From assembly GCF_007846095.1 (NCBI RefSeq), contig NZ_VOEI01000001.1, forward strand, positions 62,001-126,000: DNA of 64,000 nucleotides, written 5' to 3'. The position numbers and the translations under genes are program-made. Source of the stretch: Mucilaginibacter achroorhodeus. GTDB taxonomy: Bacteria > Bacteroidota > Bacteroidia > Sphingobacteriales > Sphingobacteriaceae. The notes below the pieces were generated by a model. It made no database searches, had not been told where the DNA came from, and saw nothing but the letters and a program-made list of their open reading frames with translations. The number at the start of each line of letters is the position of its first letter. The first letter of the stretch is position 1. Below, in pieces: positions 8,450 through 19,800 of the stretch.

Positions 8450-9988
8450 CTATTTCTTAAAATTATTCTGCAACACAATGAACGGTAAATGTTCATTCCA
8501 GGTTGGTGCAAAATTAGGCTGAAACATAAATCCGCTGGCGTAATTGCCTAATAATATATCCGGTTTACCGTCTTTATTAATATCCGTTACATCCATGCTC
8601 ATCCAACGGCCATATTGGCTTACGGGCGCGCTGTGTGGCTTAAACTGCATTGGTTTTTGTTGCTCAAAATAGATAAACTCCTCTGCGGGCTTTTCTTTCA
8701 TATCGGCAAAGAATGCGATAGTGGCAATGTCAATATCGCCATCACCGTCAAAATCGGTTGCCACAGCTTTAGTTGCACCATTTATCGGGTAAAACCATTG
8801 TTGCTCAAATTTGAAGTCACCTTTGTTTTTGTAGATGTATAGGCCGTGATAGGGTTTTAAAATGCGGGAGTCATGGAAATTGTAGCCGCAGGTGTATATC
8901 AGATCAAGGTTACCATCATGGTCAAGGTCGGTCAACTGGAAACTGGTAGATCCATTCACCGGTGGGAACTGGAGTAGCTCTTTTGTCGTAAATCCGCCCT
9001 TTTGATCATTCAGATACAAAGCTAATCCTTCGTTACCAATGCCATAAAGCACCATCAGATCGGGCCAGCCATCTTTGTTAAAATCCTGTGCTATGGCTTG
9101 TACCGCACCTGCCCTATCAGCAATAGTTGTCTGCTTTAGTGGTTTATCGTTTGCATCAGTCTTTAGCAAGTAAACACCACCTTTTTTGAAACCCTCACCG
9201 CATACTACAATCTCATCTTTGCCATCCTTATCAAAATCAGCACTGATGGTTTGTACGGGTCTCGGCATGTCACCGGCAATGTCAAAAGTCTTGTTGCCGC
9301 CATTTAATTTAAAACCCTGTATACGTCCGTTTGGGTAATCGACATGATCTATGCGACCAACTGCAGATATAACGGCTGTACCATTATTTTGCAGTTGTAT
9401 ATCCGTAGCACCCGATGAAAGCGTAGTGAGTACTTTGGGTTTAAACTCGGTATCCCACTCGGTTAAATTAGAAGCCACCAGGTCACTGGTGTAGATCTTC
9501 CCCGTAGCAGGATCACCTTTAATGGTGGTTGTAAAAGATACATCTGTAACCTCATTTGGCTTACGTAAAGTAAAGCCTGCCCAATCGCTACTTAATGCAA
9601 CCGGCGCCTGAGCGGGTTTTAGCTCTGCAGGTGCAATTTTGTTATAGTAATCAACTATCGCCTGCCAGTGTACTAAAGAGATCCCACCTGTATCTGTCGG
9701 CTTTTTAAAAAAATCGCTGCCGTAGGTAGATATCTTAAGGTAATCAGCCATTACAGGCAGGGCATGCATACGCCATACATCTTTAGTAAGCGCGTTAGCT
9801 GGCACCAGGGCATGGCAATTTGTACAGTACTGCTGGGTAAGGTACTTACCATCTGCAACAACATCGCCCGTAAGCTTATAACTGGCGGCAGTTTTTGGCT
9901 TACAGCCTTCGATCCCCGCACTTATTGATAGCAGCACCAAACCTGTTAGCAACGCACTTACGATAAAAGAATTACGTTTTAAACTCAT
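8450..9988 (-). CDS. Lipoprotein with one c-type heme and FG-GAP/VCBS repeats
   Basis: A 512-residue exported protein. The lipobox-like GIEGC gives C29. A mono-heme cytochrome region follows, with CTNCH at C55-H59 and a possible methionine ligand near M80. The rest (about residues 150-510) is FG-GAP/VCBS repeats with Asp-rich calcium loops such as DFDKDGKDE, DFNKDGWPD, DLDHDGNLD, DFDGDGDID and DINKDGKPD, forming a predicted beta-propeller. It is the last gene of the operon, 14 bp after the haloperoxidase. Haem plus propeller suggests a surface redox module; the function is inferred only. Confidence 0.85.
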   Translation of the reverse strand: MSLKRNSFIVSALLTGLVLLSISAGIEGCKPKTAASYKLTGDVVADGKYLTQQYCTNCHALVPANALTKDVWRMHALPVMADYLKISTYGSDFFKKPTDTGGISLVHWQAIVDYYNKIAPAELKPAQAPVALSSDWAGFTLRKPNEVTDVSFTTTIKGDPATGKIYTSDLVASNLTEWDTEFKPKVLTTLSSGATDIQLQNNGTAVISAVGRIDHVDYPNGRIQGFKLNGGNKTFDIAGDMPRPVQTISADFDKDGKDEIVVCGEGFKKGGVYLLKTDANDKPLKQTTIADRAGAVQAIAQDFNKDGWPDLMVLYGIGNEGLALYLNDQKGGFTTKELLQFPPVNGSTSFQLTDLDHDGNLDLIYTCGYNFHDSRILKPYHGLYIYKNKGDFKFEQQWFYPINGATKAVATDFDGDGDIDIATIAFFADMKEKPAEEFIYFEQQKPMQFKPHSAPVSQYGRWMSMDVTDINKDGKPDILLGNYASGFMFQPNFAPTWNEHLPFIVLQNNFKK

Positions 9989-10002
9989 ATACCTCTCCCT
10001 AA

Positions 10003-11328
10003 TTAATTCTCTAACTTAAGCGTATTCCAAATATAATTTCCAATTTCCCTACCCTGCTTAGCCGCCGCATCAACACTAAATTTATAGTGTATACCGCCAT
10101 AATACCTGCTTATAGATGTTTCATCACAAGCCTGGTAAAATGATTTAAAGTGCCTTTGCATGCCTATGTATCGCAGATCGCTGGTATCCTGATATTCAAA
10201 ATTATCACCAAACAGATGAGTTAAAACCACTGCTGATGCGGCACTAATGTCGCTATGCCCGCTCGGATATTCAGGGAACGGAGGTGTTTGCAGCAGCGGC
10301 AGCCATTTAGGGTCTATTTTATCATTTATCACCGTAACCGGCCTTATGTACTCCGTGGTGTATTTAACCTGCCAGCCGCAAATAAAAGCATCGTAAAGGG
10401 CAATGGCTGTCATGGCATAAGCCTGGGCGGTTTTGGCAGCATCCGCCTTTGATTTTTTGCAGGCTATGGCGGTAATACCTATCCAGTGGCCGCCGGGGGT
10501 TATCTTTTTATTTACGAACATCATGTGCCCGTTGTGCTGTATCACAAATGGGTTATCATCCCAAAACTTAGCGATCTCTACCTGTTCTTTAGTTAGCTTT
10601 TTGCTTTGTTCGTAAACATGAAGGTTTTGCTTAAAGTACGTGCTGTTTTTATCCTCGCTGTAAGGCGGTGGCGGCGGCAAAGGAAAATCCGAAGACGATT
10701 TTACTACGAAAGTTTCCATGGTTCCCCAGCAAAACTCTACCCCATCAAGATAATCGGGAGCGGTTGGGCGCCATTTGCCGTTATCACGGCTCCCTAAAAA
10801 GCGTGGTTTGCCTCTTGTTTTGGCGTAATTGTCAAATTTTGCCCTTGCTAAAACAGCCTTACCAATGGTATCCCCAAATGCTAACGAGCGATTAAAGGTC
10901 TCCTCATCAAGATTATCCTTATACATGGCAAAAACCTTGTCTTCGTATCGCTTCAATGTATCAACCGAGAAAGTAACCTTATGGGCAACGGTGAAAAGCG
11001 CCCTGGTAGCAGCAAGAGCGTAGTTATACTTTAGCCCTTTTTGCGGGACAGGCATAGTTTTAAATCCCTTGAGCTGGTTGGCTATAGAATTGTATTTTGG
11101 ATTTTGGAACCTCATGGCCTCGTAAGCTGCCAGCGTTGTGTATCCATAAATGCGGCTGGCAACCGGCGGGCTAAAAGCATCATATATGATAACCTGGGTT
11201 AGCTGGTCAACATTCTCGTGTAAAACATCGGTATCGCTTTTCAGCTTTATCTTTTGTTTGTGGTTACAGCCGGCAATAATTAAACTTATCGTAAAAGCAG
11301 CGACTAAAACCTTCAGGCTCCTCATCAT
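10003..11328 (-). CDS. Vanadium-dependent haloperoxidase / PAP2-type lipoprotein
   Basis: A 441-residue lipoprotein (LIIAGC, C21) of the vanadium haloperoxidase/PAP2 phosphatase superfamily. The three oxyanion-binding motifs are present in order: K322-x6-R329-P330, P355-S-G-H358, and S407-R408-x5-H414. The long all-helical N-terminal part and GGIHYKF context resemble bacterial haloperoxidases more than short membrane PAP2 enzymes, and there are no internal membrane helices. Either halide oxidation with H2O2 or phosphomonoester hydrolysis is possible. It sits between two FG-GAP proteins with 13-14 bp gaps, in an operon downstream of SusC/SusD. Confidence 0.88.
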   Translation of the reverse strand: MMRSLKVLVAAFTISLIIAGCNHKQKIKLKSDTDVLHENVDQLTQVIIYDAFSPPVASRIYGYTTLAAYEAMRFQNPKYNSIANQLKGFKTMPVPQKGLKYNYALAATRALFTVAHKVTFSVDTLKRYEDKVFAMYKDNLDEETFNRSLAFGDTIGKAVLARAKFDNYAKTRGKPRFLGSRDNGKWRPTAPDYLDGVEFCWGTMETFVVKSSSDFPLPPPPPYSEDKNSTYFKQNLHVYEQSKKLTKEQVEIAKFWDDNPFVIQHNGHMMFVNKKITPGGHWIGITAIACKKSKADAAKTAQAYAMTAIALYDAFICGWQVKYTTEYIRPVTVINDKIDPKWLPLLQTPPFPEYPSGHSDISAASAVVLTHLFGDNFEYQDTSDLRYIGMQRHFKSFYQACDETSISRYYGGIHYKFSVDAAAKQGREIGNYIWNTLKLEN

Positions 11329-11341
11329 TATGCGTTGTAAA

Positions 11342-14300
11342 TTAATTTAAGGGTATAGTTCTCGTTTGGCCCTTATTATTGGTTACCGTAACAGCGGCCA
11401 TTGTATCGTCAATATTAAAAAATCTGCCCGATTGTGACAAGAACGACCCACCATTATAAAACTCCTGCTTAGCTAATTTTCCGTTTTTATATTTGATTGT
11501 AGCATACATATCCATAGGTTGTAGCGCTACGGCATTAGGAGATTTTTTAAGTTGAAATACTTTTAAAGGGCCTTTGTGCTGGCTGGCGGCTAACAAGTAA
11601 TTGCCGTTGGCACCGCGTAGCTTAACCAAACCCTTACCATCACCCGGTATATAAATGCCGCTTTGCATAATGCTTAACGGTTTAAACCCACCTTTACCAT
11701 CGCCCTTAAGCATTAAGCCGTTAAAGGCATCGTAGCGGCCGTTGCTAATGTCAGATCCGTAATCGTTACCGTTAAGTATCACATCTAAGTTGCCATCATG
11801 ATCGAAATCGTCGATCACCATACCTGCAAGTTGCGACATCTGGGCCTCAATTGGCAATGTCATTAATGTGAACTTACCATGCCCATCGTTACGCAAATAA
11901 CCAGATCTTAGATCGTTAGCCTTTAAACGGATTGCGCCTTTACGCATCTCCGGCGTAATAACACTATCCATGGTTGCTACCGCAAAGCTTTTATAGTTTT
12001 GGAACTTAACCCGCATGCTGATCATCTGCTTAACAATGTCATCACGCGTATGCGCCGGGAACTCCTGTAGCTTGCCTTCTTTGTCCCTTAAAAACAGCGA
12101 TGGGAAAGCGTCATAGCTATCATTATTATCAAAATCCTTTGCAGTTATGTACATCGGGTACTGGTCCGTTGCGCGGTAGAATGTATTTAGGCCCGTATTA
12201 CCTACGATGTAATCAATGTCGCCATCATGGTCAAAATCACCACCGGCTATGGTGTTCCACCATCCCAGGTTATTCTCAACCCCGGTAGAAGCGGTCATAT
12301 TCTTAAACACCCCATGATCATTTTTAAGAAAGGTAAGCGGCATCCATTCACCGGTTATGATCAGATCGGGCCATCCGTCGTTGTCATAATCCGTAAACGA
12401 CGCGTCACAAACCAAACCCAATTTATTTAAACTTTTGGCTACGGTTGGCGTAGCATCAACAAATTTAATCTGCCCTTTTGTGCTCTCGTTCTTCAACACA
12501 AGGCTCGATACCGGTTTAGGATAGGCCCACGGCTCAACCCTGCCGGATACGAAAAGATCAAGCGATCCGTTTTTGTCAAAGTCGACTGCCTTTACACATA
12601 GCTTGCTGGTAAAATTTGCAGGCAGGGCGTTGGGCTGTAAGGCAAAGTTTCCTTTACCGTCATTAGCATAAATCCTATCCTGGTAAGCCTTTGAATTTGG
12701 CTCCTGCTCGTAGCCGCCGCTTGCTATATACAGATCAAGGTCGCCATCGCCGTCGGCATCAAACAAAAGCATGCCCTCATCTTTAAATTGCACAGTGGTA
12801 GAGGCAGGCTCCAAAGCACGTTGGTTAAAGGTGCCGTTGGCTTGCTGCAAAAATAGCTGAGCAGGATATTTTGAGGTACCGCCAACAACCATATCATCAA
12901 AGCCATTGCCGTCAATATCACCTACCGCAATTGCAGGCGTATACTCACTAAATTTGTGCGGAAGCAATTTCTGAACATTAAAGTCAATGTAATCATCATC
13001 CTGATGTTTATAGTTGATGCCTAAGGCTTTGGTTACTTCAGCAAAAAGAGATCGATCGTTTACGCCGCCAATTTTAAAGATATAAGGGGTTTTAGCATTC
13101 TTAATGTTCACCGTAAGCGTTTGGTCGGCTTTAACGTTGGCCAGCGTTTGTTGCAAGCCATTCTGCCATTTAATAACTACCGAGTCAACCTTAGCTACTT
13201 TGCCCAAACCAAAATGGGCTATGTTTTGAATGGTTGATAAATAGCCTCTGAATGGCGTATTCTCATAAACCTGGTGTTTACCGTTGTTGTAATAAATATC
13301 TGCCCAGGCGCCTATGCCATCCCTATTTTGAGCAGAGCCTTCAAATTTAATTTGGAGGTAATGGTTATTGTCTTTATCCTTATCACGCGATGTATTACGA
13401 TACACAAATGCCTCATCATCAATATTATTGATGATCATATCCATTGCGCCATCATTATCCAGGTCGGCATAAGCACAGCCATTAGAAAACGATGCTATGT
13501 CCATGCCCCAGGTTTTGGTAACATCTTCAAACTGCAATTTACCGTCGTTACGAAAAGCGTAATTAGGGATCTTTACAATCGGTATCTGATTTAAAACCTG
13601 CTTTTTTGATGCCAGTGCAAACGACTCGTTTCTGAAAGCAATAAAATCATGGTCGGTAACATCTCTTGGGTAACCGTTGGTAACTACGATGTCCCTGAAG
13701 CCATCGTTATCAAAATCGGTTATCATAGGCCCCCAGCTCCAATCTGTTTGGGCTACGCCACTCATAAATGCAATCTCGCTGAATGCAGGAGCACCTACCG
13801 AATCATTTTGACCCAAACGCGGACCCTGGTTTAGCTGAAGGGTATTATGATTATACTGATACTGATAGCCGTAAAAGTCAAAGTTTTGGTATAACTGGTA
13901 AGTTGTGCCGGGCATAAACATCTTTTTCCGATAGTTATCCTCGGGGTCCATATCCAGTTCAAAAACGTCCGCGAGGCCATCATTATTGATGTCCTGTATA
14001 TCCTGCCCCATGGCGCTGGTAGCGGTATGTTTAAAATATTCCTGCGAGCGATCGGTAAAAGTACCGTCGTGATTGTTAATGTACAGGATGTTATTAGGTA
14101 GGAAATCGTTGGTTACATAAATGTCTTTCCAACCATCCCTGTTAATGTCTACTGTTGAAGTTGCATGCCCATATCCCTCGATCAGGATACCGGCTTCTTT
14201 TGAAACATCCTTGTAAACTGGATGCTTTAGTACAGGATCATAATCGTTCCTGAAAAGTTTACCCGTGCTGCGGGCCGAGCCATCCTTGATCAATGGCCTA

Positions 14301-14911
14301 AACTGGCTGGTATTGTCAGTAGATTGCGCTTCATTAACGGTGAGGTACATATCCAGATCACCGTCATTATCATAATCGAAAAACGAAGCCATTGTGGAGT
14401 GTACGTTGATCTTTAAGCCGTACTCCTCTGCAGATTCTTTAAAGTGAGGGACACCATCTTTGTCAGGTCCCTGATTAATGTATAGTAAATTTGTGCGTTT
14501 GTTCGCATCGTTTAAAAGAGTATTACATACGTAGATATCTTTTAAGCCATCATTGTTGATATCAACAACGGCAACACCCCTGCCCCAGCCGCCTTTGCCT
14601 CCAACGCCTGCCTTATCTGTTACATCATCAAATTTAAAATCACCTTTATTGATGTACAGCTTGTTTGGTACTGCATTACCAATAAAATAAATATCCTGTA
14701 AGCCATCATTGTTGAAATCGCCTAAACCAACACCGCCGCCATTATAAATATTTAATTTATCTAACGGATTTATACTGTCGTTCTCTACAATAAGATTGTT
14801 GAATTTTATACCGGATTGAGAGGATGATATACGTTCAAAAAGTGTTGCCTTTTTACACGCGGTAACCGATAAAGCAATAGCTATTACAAGTAAGTATCTT
14901 AGGGAAGTCAT
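11342..14911 (-). CDS. Giant FG-GAP/VCBS lipoprotein with ASPIC/UnbV domain (CRTAC1 family)
   Basis: A 1189-residue lipoprotein (SVTAC, C19). Many FG-GAP/VCBS calcium loops are visible, for example at residues 65-73, 117-125, 179-187, 255-263, 307-315, 399-407 and 483-491, then again after residue 650. Between them at about 517-603 is an ASPIC/UnbV domain (HYLQIKFEGS...GIGAWADIYY...HFGLGKVAKVDSVVIKW). Such proteins are thought to form surface beta-propellers for binding ligands, but no activity is proven. It lies 81 bp after susD across a hairpin, and 13 bp before the haloperoxidase. Confidence 0.88.
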   Translation of the reverse strand: MTSLRYLLVIAIALSVTACKKATLFERISSSQSGIKFNNLIVENDSINPLDKLNIYNGGGVGLGDFNNDGLQDIYFIGNAVPNKLYINKGDFKFDDVTDKAGVGGKGGWGRGVAVVDINNDGLKDIYVCNTLLNDANKRTNLLYINQGPDKDGVPHFKESAEEYGLKINVHSTMASFFDYDNDGDLDMYLTVNEAQSTDNTSQFRPLIKDGSARSTGKLFRNDYDPVLKHPVYKDVSKEAGILIEGYGHATSTVDINRDGWKDIYVTNDFLPNNILYINNHDGTFTDRSQEYFKHTATSAMGQDIQDINNDGLADVFELDMDPEDNYRKKMFMPGTTYQLYQNFDFYGYQYQYNHNTLQLNQGPRLGQNDSVGAPAFSEIAFMSGVAQTDWSWGPMITDFDNDGFRDIVVTNGYPRDVTDHDFIAFRNESFALASKKQVLNQIPIVKIPNYAFRNDGKLQFEDVTKTWGMDIASFSNGCAYADLDNDGAMDMIINNIDDEAFVYRNTSRDKDKDNNHYLQIKFEGSAQNRDGIGAWADIYYNNGKHQVYENTPFRGYLSTIQNIAHFGLGKVAKVDSVVIKWQNGLQQTLANVKADQTLTVNIKNAKTPYIFKIGGVNDRSLFAEVTKALGINYKHQDDDYIDFNVQKLLPHKFSEYTPAIAVGDIDGNGFDDMVVGGTSKYPAQLFLQQANGTFNQRALEPASTTVQFKDEGMLLFDADGDGDLDLYIASGGYEQEPNSKAYQDRIYANDGKGNFALQPNALPANFTSKLCVKAVDFDKNGSLDLFVSGRVEPWAYPKPVSSLVLKNESTKGQIKFVDATPTVAKSLNKLGLVCDASFTDYDNDGWPDLIITGEWMPLTFLKNDHGVFKNMTASTGVENNLGWWNTIAGGDFDHDGDIDYIVGNTGLNTFYRATDQYPMYITAKDFDNNDSYDAFPSLFLRDKEGKLQEFPAHTRDDIVKQMISMRVKFQNYKSFAVATMDSVITPEMRKGAIRLKANDLRSGYLRNDGHGKFTLMTLPIEAQMSQLAGMVIDDFDHDGNLDVILNGNDYGSDISNGRYDAFNGLMLKGDGKGGFKPLSIMQSGIYIPGDGKGLVKLRGANGNYLLAASQHKGPLKVFQLKKSPNAVALQPMDMYATIKYKNGKLAKQEFYNGGSFLSQSGRFFNIDDTMAAVTVTNNKGQTRTIPLN

Positions 14912-14938
14912 AACGGGTTATGAACAAATATATTCAAA

Positions 14939-14975
14939 AAAAAGAGGGAAAGACGATACATCTTCCCCTCTTTTT
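14939..14975 (-). terminator. Terminator/attenuator between susD and the FG-GAP gene
   Basis: A 15-bp stem with one mismatch (14939-14953 with 14961-14975) and a 7-nt loop, followed on the minus strand by a U run. It sits 18 bp after the susD stop and 28 bp before the FG-GAP gene start. It may end the susCD message or only reduce read-through into the three downstream genes, a common arrangement in Sus-type operons. Confidence 0.75.
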
Positions 14976-14992
14976 AAACTATTTGTAAGCTA

Positions 14993-16828
14993 TTAGTAGC
15001 CTGGGTTTTGTTTCAGAGTACCTTTAGATAAGTCGATCTGAGTTTGTGGGATCGGGTAAAGTTCATTCTTGTTAGCAGTGAACTTCGCAACCTTCATAAC
15101 CGCTGAAGTGAATGAATCACCAAAGTCGCGGGTATTTTTCAGGAACTTCTCAATTTCTGATGACATAAAGCCTGTTGCAGGGCCGCCGTTAACAGCATCC
15201 CAACGAGAAAGGTCAAAGAAACGATGTCCTTCCATACCCAACTCAAGTTTACGCTCAAAGTATACTGCTTTACGAGCATAAGCCTGCCCGTTTGTTACAA
15301 ATTGATTAGTATATAAACCAACTTTGTAGTTAGCAGCAAACTGGCTGTTATCAACAATTGGTTTGGTAGCATCACCGTTGGTATAACCGGTTAACTTACC
15401 TTTAACCCAACCGCTTTGATCAGCAGCACGAGCACGAACAAGGTTCACATAAGTTTGCGCATTTGCAAGTTCGTTAGCTTCTACCGCACACTCTGCAGCC
15501 CATAGCAATACATCAGCGTACCTGATAGCATTGTAGCTGTTTGATGTTGCCTGATTAGCAGCCCAACCGCCGTAGCTGTCAGAAGTTGTTGCTTGTGCAG
15601 CTTTGTAGTAAACGTTTTTAATTGGCAGGTACGGACCACCGTTTGGCTGGTCGCGGGCCCATGCAGCACCCGGGCAAATACCCCAGTCTAAGTATGGTAT
15701 ACCACGACGGCCAACTGACCAGTCTAACCTTGCATCTAACAATTCATCGCCAGGAGTAAATACTGTACCAGCAGGAACAGCCTGGTCGTTTTTGATATAA
15801 CCGTTTTGGTAAGTATCGATCAACGGTAAACCGTTTGCATCTACTTTAAACGAGTTTACAAAATCAAATGTAGGCTGGAAGAAACCGCAGCAACCGGCAG
15901 GGCCGCCTGATGGGAAGTTTAATACGCTACCAGCGTTACCATTTAAACCGTTTGCACCATCATTTACAGACGTTTGCACCACAAACACACCCTCAGGGCC
16001 GTTTTTGGTTGACGGGTTAAAGTTGTTTGCATAAGCGCCTAAAGCATATTTTGCACCAGAAGAGGTAACGCCGTTAGCAATTACATCTTTTAATATGGTG
16101 TACGCAGCAGAATATTTATGATCAAACATCAGGGTTTTAGCTTCAAATGCAAGCGCTGCCCATTTGTTAGCACGACCGATCTGAGACTGTGTAGCAGGAA
16201 GATCTGCTGCGGCTGCTGCAAAATCTGCCTCTATTTTATCCCAAATTGGGCCACTGTTTGGCACGTTGTAGTTGTTAGCCGCGTAAGTGATGGTCTCATC
16301 AACATAAGGAATGTTTTTCCAAAGTTTGGCAGCCTCCAGGTGAAAAAATCCACGCAGGAAACGTGCTTCAGCGATGTATTGCTTCTTTTGATCATCAGAA
16401 ACAGAACCATCTTTAACCTGTGGCAACAACCTTAGCACGTCGTTTGCGCGCTGTACACCAGCATAGCATACGCGCCATTTATCGTTCAGGTAATCGTTTG
16501 CGCCTGTAGCGCTAAATGCTTCAAGGTTAGCAGCAGCCGGCTGGTCACCGGGGTTTGAACCTTTAAATGCATCACCCGCAACAACGCTACCATACACCCA
16601 GTTATCGGTACCGGTTTCCCATGGGCTACCTGCCTGGCCGTCAAACACGCCATCTACTACAGAATATGCACCAATAAGGACACCGTCAACACCTGTGCGG
16701 GTTGCAATCACTTCCGGAATCAGCGAGCCTATCGGCGCCTGATCCAGATATTTTTTACAAGAGTAAGTTAAACCGACCAGCAGAAGCGTGCCCGGGATAA
16801 TTACCTTTAGTTTAAAGCTTGTTTTCAT
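14993..16828 (-). CDS. SusD/RagB-family outer-membrane substrate-binding lipoprotein
   Basis: A 611-residue surface lipoprotein (LTYSC, C24) that captures substrate and delivers it to the SusC channel. The N-terminal KKYLDQAPIGSL segment is a standard SusD opening. Helical TPR-like regions (EARFLRGFFHLEAAKLW; YNAIRYADVLLWAAECAVE) and the C-terminal ERKLELGMEGHRFFDLSRW and NELYPIPQTQIDLS segments are typical. The family member length is normal. It lies 32 bp after susC. The ligand cannot be read from sequence; the flanking GH3 gene hints at a glycan or glycoside. Confidence 0.95.
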   Translation of the reverse strand: MKTSFKLKVIIPGTLLLVGLTYSCKKYLDQAPIGSLIPEVIATRTGVDGVLIGAYSVVDGVFDGQAGSPWETGTDNWVYGSVVAGDAFKGSNPGDQPAAANLEAFSATGANDYLNDKWRVCYAGVQRANDVLRLLPQVKDGSVSDDQKKQYIAEARFLRGFFHLEAAKLWKNIPYVDETITYAANNYNVPNSGPIWDKIEADFAAAAADLPATQSQIGRANKWAALAFEAKTLMFDHKYSAAYTILKDVIANGVTSSGAKYALGAYANNFNPSTKNGPEGVFVVQTSVNDGANGLNGNAGSVLNFPSGGPAGCCGFFQPTFDFVNSFKVDANGLPLIDTYQNGYIKNDQAVPAGTVFTPGDELLDARLDWSVGRRGIPYLDWGICPGAAWARDQPNGGPYLPIKNVYYKAAQATTSDSYGGWAANQATSNSYNAIRYADVLLWAAECAVEANELANAQTYVNLVRARAADQSGWVKGKLTGYTNGDATKPIVDNSQFAANYKVGLYTNQFVTNGQAYARKAVYFERKLELGMEGHRFFDLSRWDAVNGGPATGFMSSEIEKFLKNTRDFGDSFTSAVMKVAKFTANKNELYPIPQTQIDLSKGTLKQNPGY

Positions 16829-16860
16829 AACTATTATCTTATATCTTCTGTTAGTTATTA

Positions 16861-19800
16861 TTAGAAAGTTACGTTTACACCAAAAATAAACCTGCGCTCG
16901 TTATTTGGATAGTTACCCAAATCAATACCAGGGCTGTTACGGTCAACAGACTGCAACTCCGGATCAAGGCCACTATATTTAGTAGCAGTGAACAGGTTAG
17001 TACCCTGTACATACGCACGCAATTTTTCAAGGCCAATTTTCTTGATTATAGAAGGCTCAAAAGTGTAACCTACTTGAACTGACCTCAATTTAAGGAATGA
17101 ACCGCTTTCAACATAGTATGAGCTGATCGCATCAGAGGTACTGAAGCTTGTGGTTTTTTCTAAAATTGGAGCTTTAGGATTGGTGTTGGTTGGTGTCCAA
17201 GAGTTGTTTAACAGGTCTAAACTTTTGTTACCGGTTTGTGAACCGTAGAAGTTAGTCCAGTATTTGATGGTGTTGTATATATCAGCACCATGCGAACCAT
17301 AGAACACTGCACCTAAATCAAACTTTTTGTAGCTAAGATTTAAGTTTACACCATAAGTGAAATCCGGCAGTGGGCTACCGATCTTTGTACGGTCAGCATC
17401 AGTGATGCGGCCATCACCATTGGTATCCTGGTAACGGAAACGGCCAGGAGCTGCATCTGTTTGATAAACAGGAGTTGATCCGAAAAGATCCGGTTTTTGC
17501 TGAGCGTTAAGCGCATCAATTTGAGCCTGGTTATTCCAATAACCAATCACTTTATAACCGTAGAAGTCGCCGATGCTGCCACCTACCTGGTTGTAAACTA
17601 CGTTACCATTACGTATACCGGTAGTGTAGAATGGTGCACCAAGTTCGGTGATCTTATTGTTAAGCGTTGTGATGTTAGCGCCAATTGAATAGGTAAACCC
17701 ACCTGAAGCACCGTGGTAGTTAGCGCTGATATCAAAACCTTTGTTAACTACTGTACCGAAGTTAACAGCAGGGATAGCAGCATCCAAACCACCTACAGTT
17801 GCAGGAAGAGGTACATTTACCAAAAGATTGCTAATGGTTTTTCTGTAATACTCAACTGTAAAATCGAAATGGTTAAGGATAGACATATCGAAACCTACGT
17901 TGAATATTTTGTCGGTTTCCCAAGTTGTGTTAGGGTTACCCAATGAGTTTGAGAAATAACCGGGAACTACTGAACTTGATGAACCGGTAATAGGGTATGA
18001 AGAACCACCTGCACTACCGCCAAACGCAGCATAAGCACTATTTTGACCAACGTTTGCGTTGTAACCAAGAGTACCGTAGCTACCACGGATCTTCAAGTCA
18101 TTTAACCATGCATTACCTTTAAGGAATTCCTCTTGCGATGCTCTCCATGCTAATGAAACCGCAGGGAATGTACCCCATTTTTGGCCTGAAGCAAATAGTG
18201 AGCTACCATCACGACGGATAGTTGCACCTAAAATATATTTATCGTCATAGGTATAATCTAAACGACCGAAGAATGACATGATCCTGTTAAGAGGTGTATT
18301 GTTTGCGCCAAACGAGCTGTTTGCTGTGGTTTGTCCAGACTGACCATTGGTGATGTTTGCGTAGAATGGATCAAGTGAGAACAGGTTTTTTGCAGTTGCG
18401 TTAATGTTACGACCGGTAAAACCTCTTTGCTCAAAACCACCCAATAAACTGATATTGTGTTTGCCAAATACTTCCTTGTATGCAATGGTGTTACTCCAGT
18501 TAAAGTTAGTTGCATATAAAGCACCTTCATTATAGCTATTGTTACCGCCATGCGCTTCACCACTATCATACTGGCGATAGCCAATGTTGTAATAATAACG
18601 GTTATAAATGTCTGCACTGTAAGCTGTACGCGCTGTAAAGTGCTTCAAGAAATCAGCCTCAGCAAAAACGGTACCTTGAATACCGTACTCATTAGTATGA
18701 GTTGTAGTTTGGCGCTGTTGAATACCCACAGGGTTTAAAGCGTTACCTAAAGCAGCCGGACCAGCGTAAGTACCACCAAGGTTACCTGCAATATCATATA
18801 CAGGGATAATTGGAAGCGTACGGTACGTTTCAGAAATTGGGTTACCTTCGTTTTGGTTACCACCGTTACCTAAACCACCGCCACCATTAGGTGAAGTAGC
18901 ATAATAGAAACTTAGGTTCTCTCCTAAACGGATGTGATCTTTTACGTTAAAGGTTGTGTTAACACGGGCCTGGTAACGTTTAAAGTATGTATTAATAAGT
19001 GTACCTTGTTGGTTAGTGTAACCAAATGATAAGAAATATGAGCTTTTATCGCTTGCCGCGCTTGCACTTAATGAGTGCTGTTGGATTGGAGCAGCTTTAA
19101 AGATCTCGTGGAACCAATCTGTACCTGCTCCTCTAACAAATTTCTGGATCAGGTAATCTTTAGCCGGGTCATTATCTAAGTGATAGTTTGGTAAAAAGTT
19201 ACCTGCTTGTGCCTGGTTAAATACACCCTTAGAACCCGCGCCTGATTGATAACCGTAATCGTAAAATTTACCATTGTTGCCTTTCATCAGGTCGTTGTCA
19301 GGGTCAACTTTTGCAACTAATTGCTCGTACTGGTCTGCATTAAGCAAGTTGAAAACATTGCCACTTAAAGGCTGGGTAGTACCGTAGAAAGCATCGTAAG
19401 AAATTGACGCTTTGCCTTGTTTACCTTTTTTAGTTGTAACCACTACAACACCGTTACCACCGCTCACACCGTAGATAGCAGCTGCACCAGCATCCTTCAA
19501 TACAGAGATAGACTCTATATCACTAGGATTGATGTTAGAGATGCTTCCGGTTTGCAAACCGTCAACAACATAAAGCGGTGAAGAGTTACCGAAGTTACTT
19601 ATACCACGGATACTTACCTGTGCACCCGCACCAGGGGCACCTTGTGTAATCACGTTAACACCGGCCGCCTGGCCCTGTAACATAGTTTCGGCACTTACAG
19701 TTGGTACCGATTTAGCTGCAGTAACGTTAACCGTTGTAACAGAACCAGAGATGTCCTTTTTACGCTGAGCGGTATAACCTGTTACTACAACCTCGTTTAA

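Noticed and set aside
10003-11328. Ordinary membrane PAP2 lipid phosphatase
   Set aside because: There are no internal membrane helices, and the long helical N-terminal part and GGIHYKF context favour the haloperoxidase-like group. Phosphatase activity is still possible.
18258-18617. Open frame in another register of susC as a separate gene
   Set aside because: It lies wholly inside a strong SusC reading frame, with low-complexity composition and no homology; it is a shadow.
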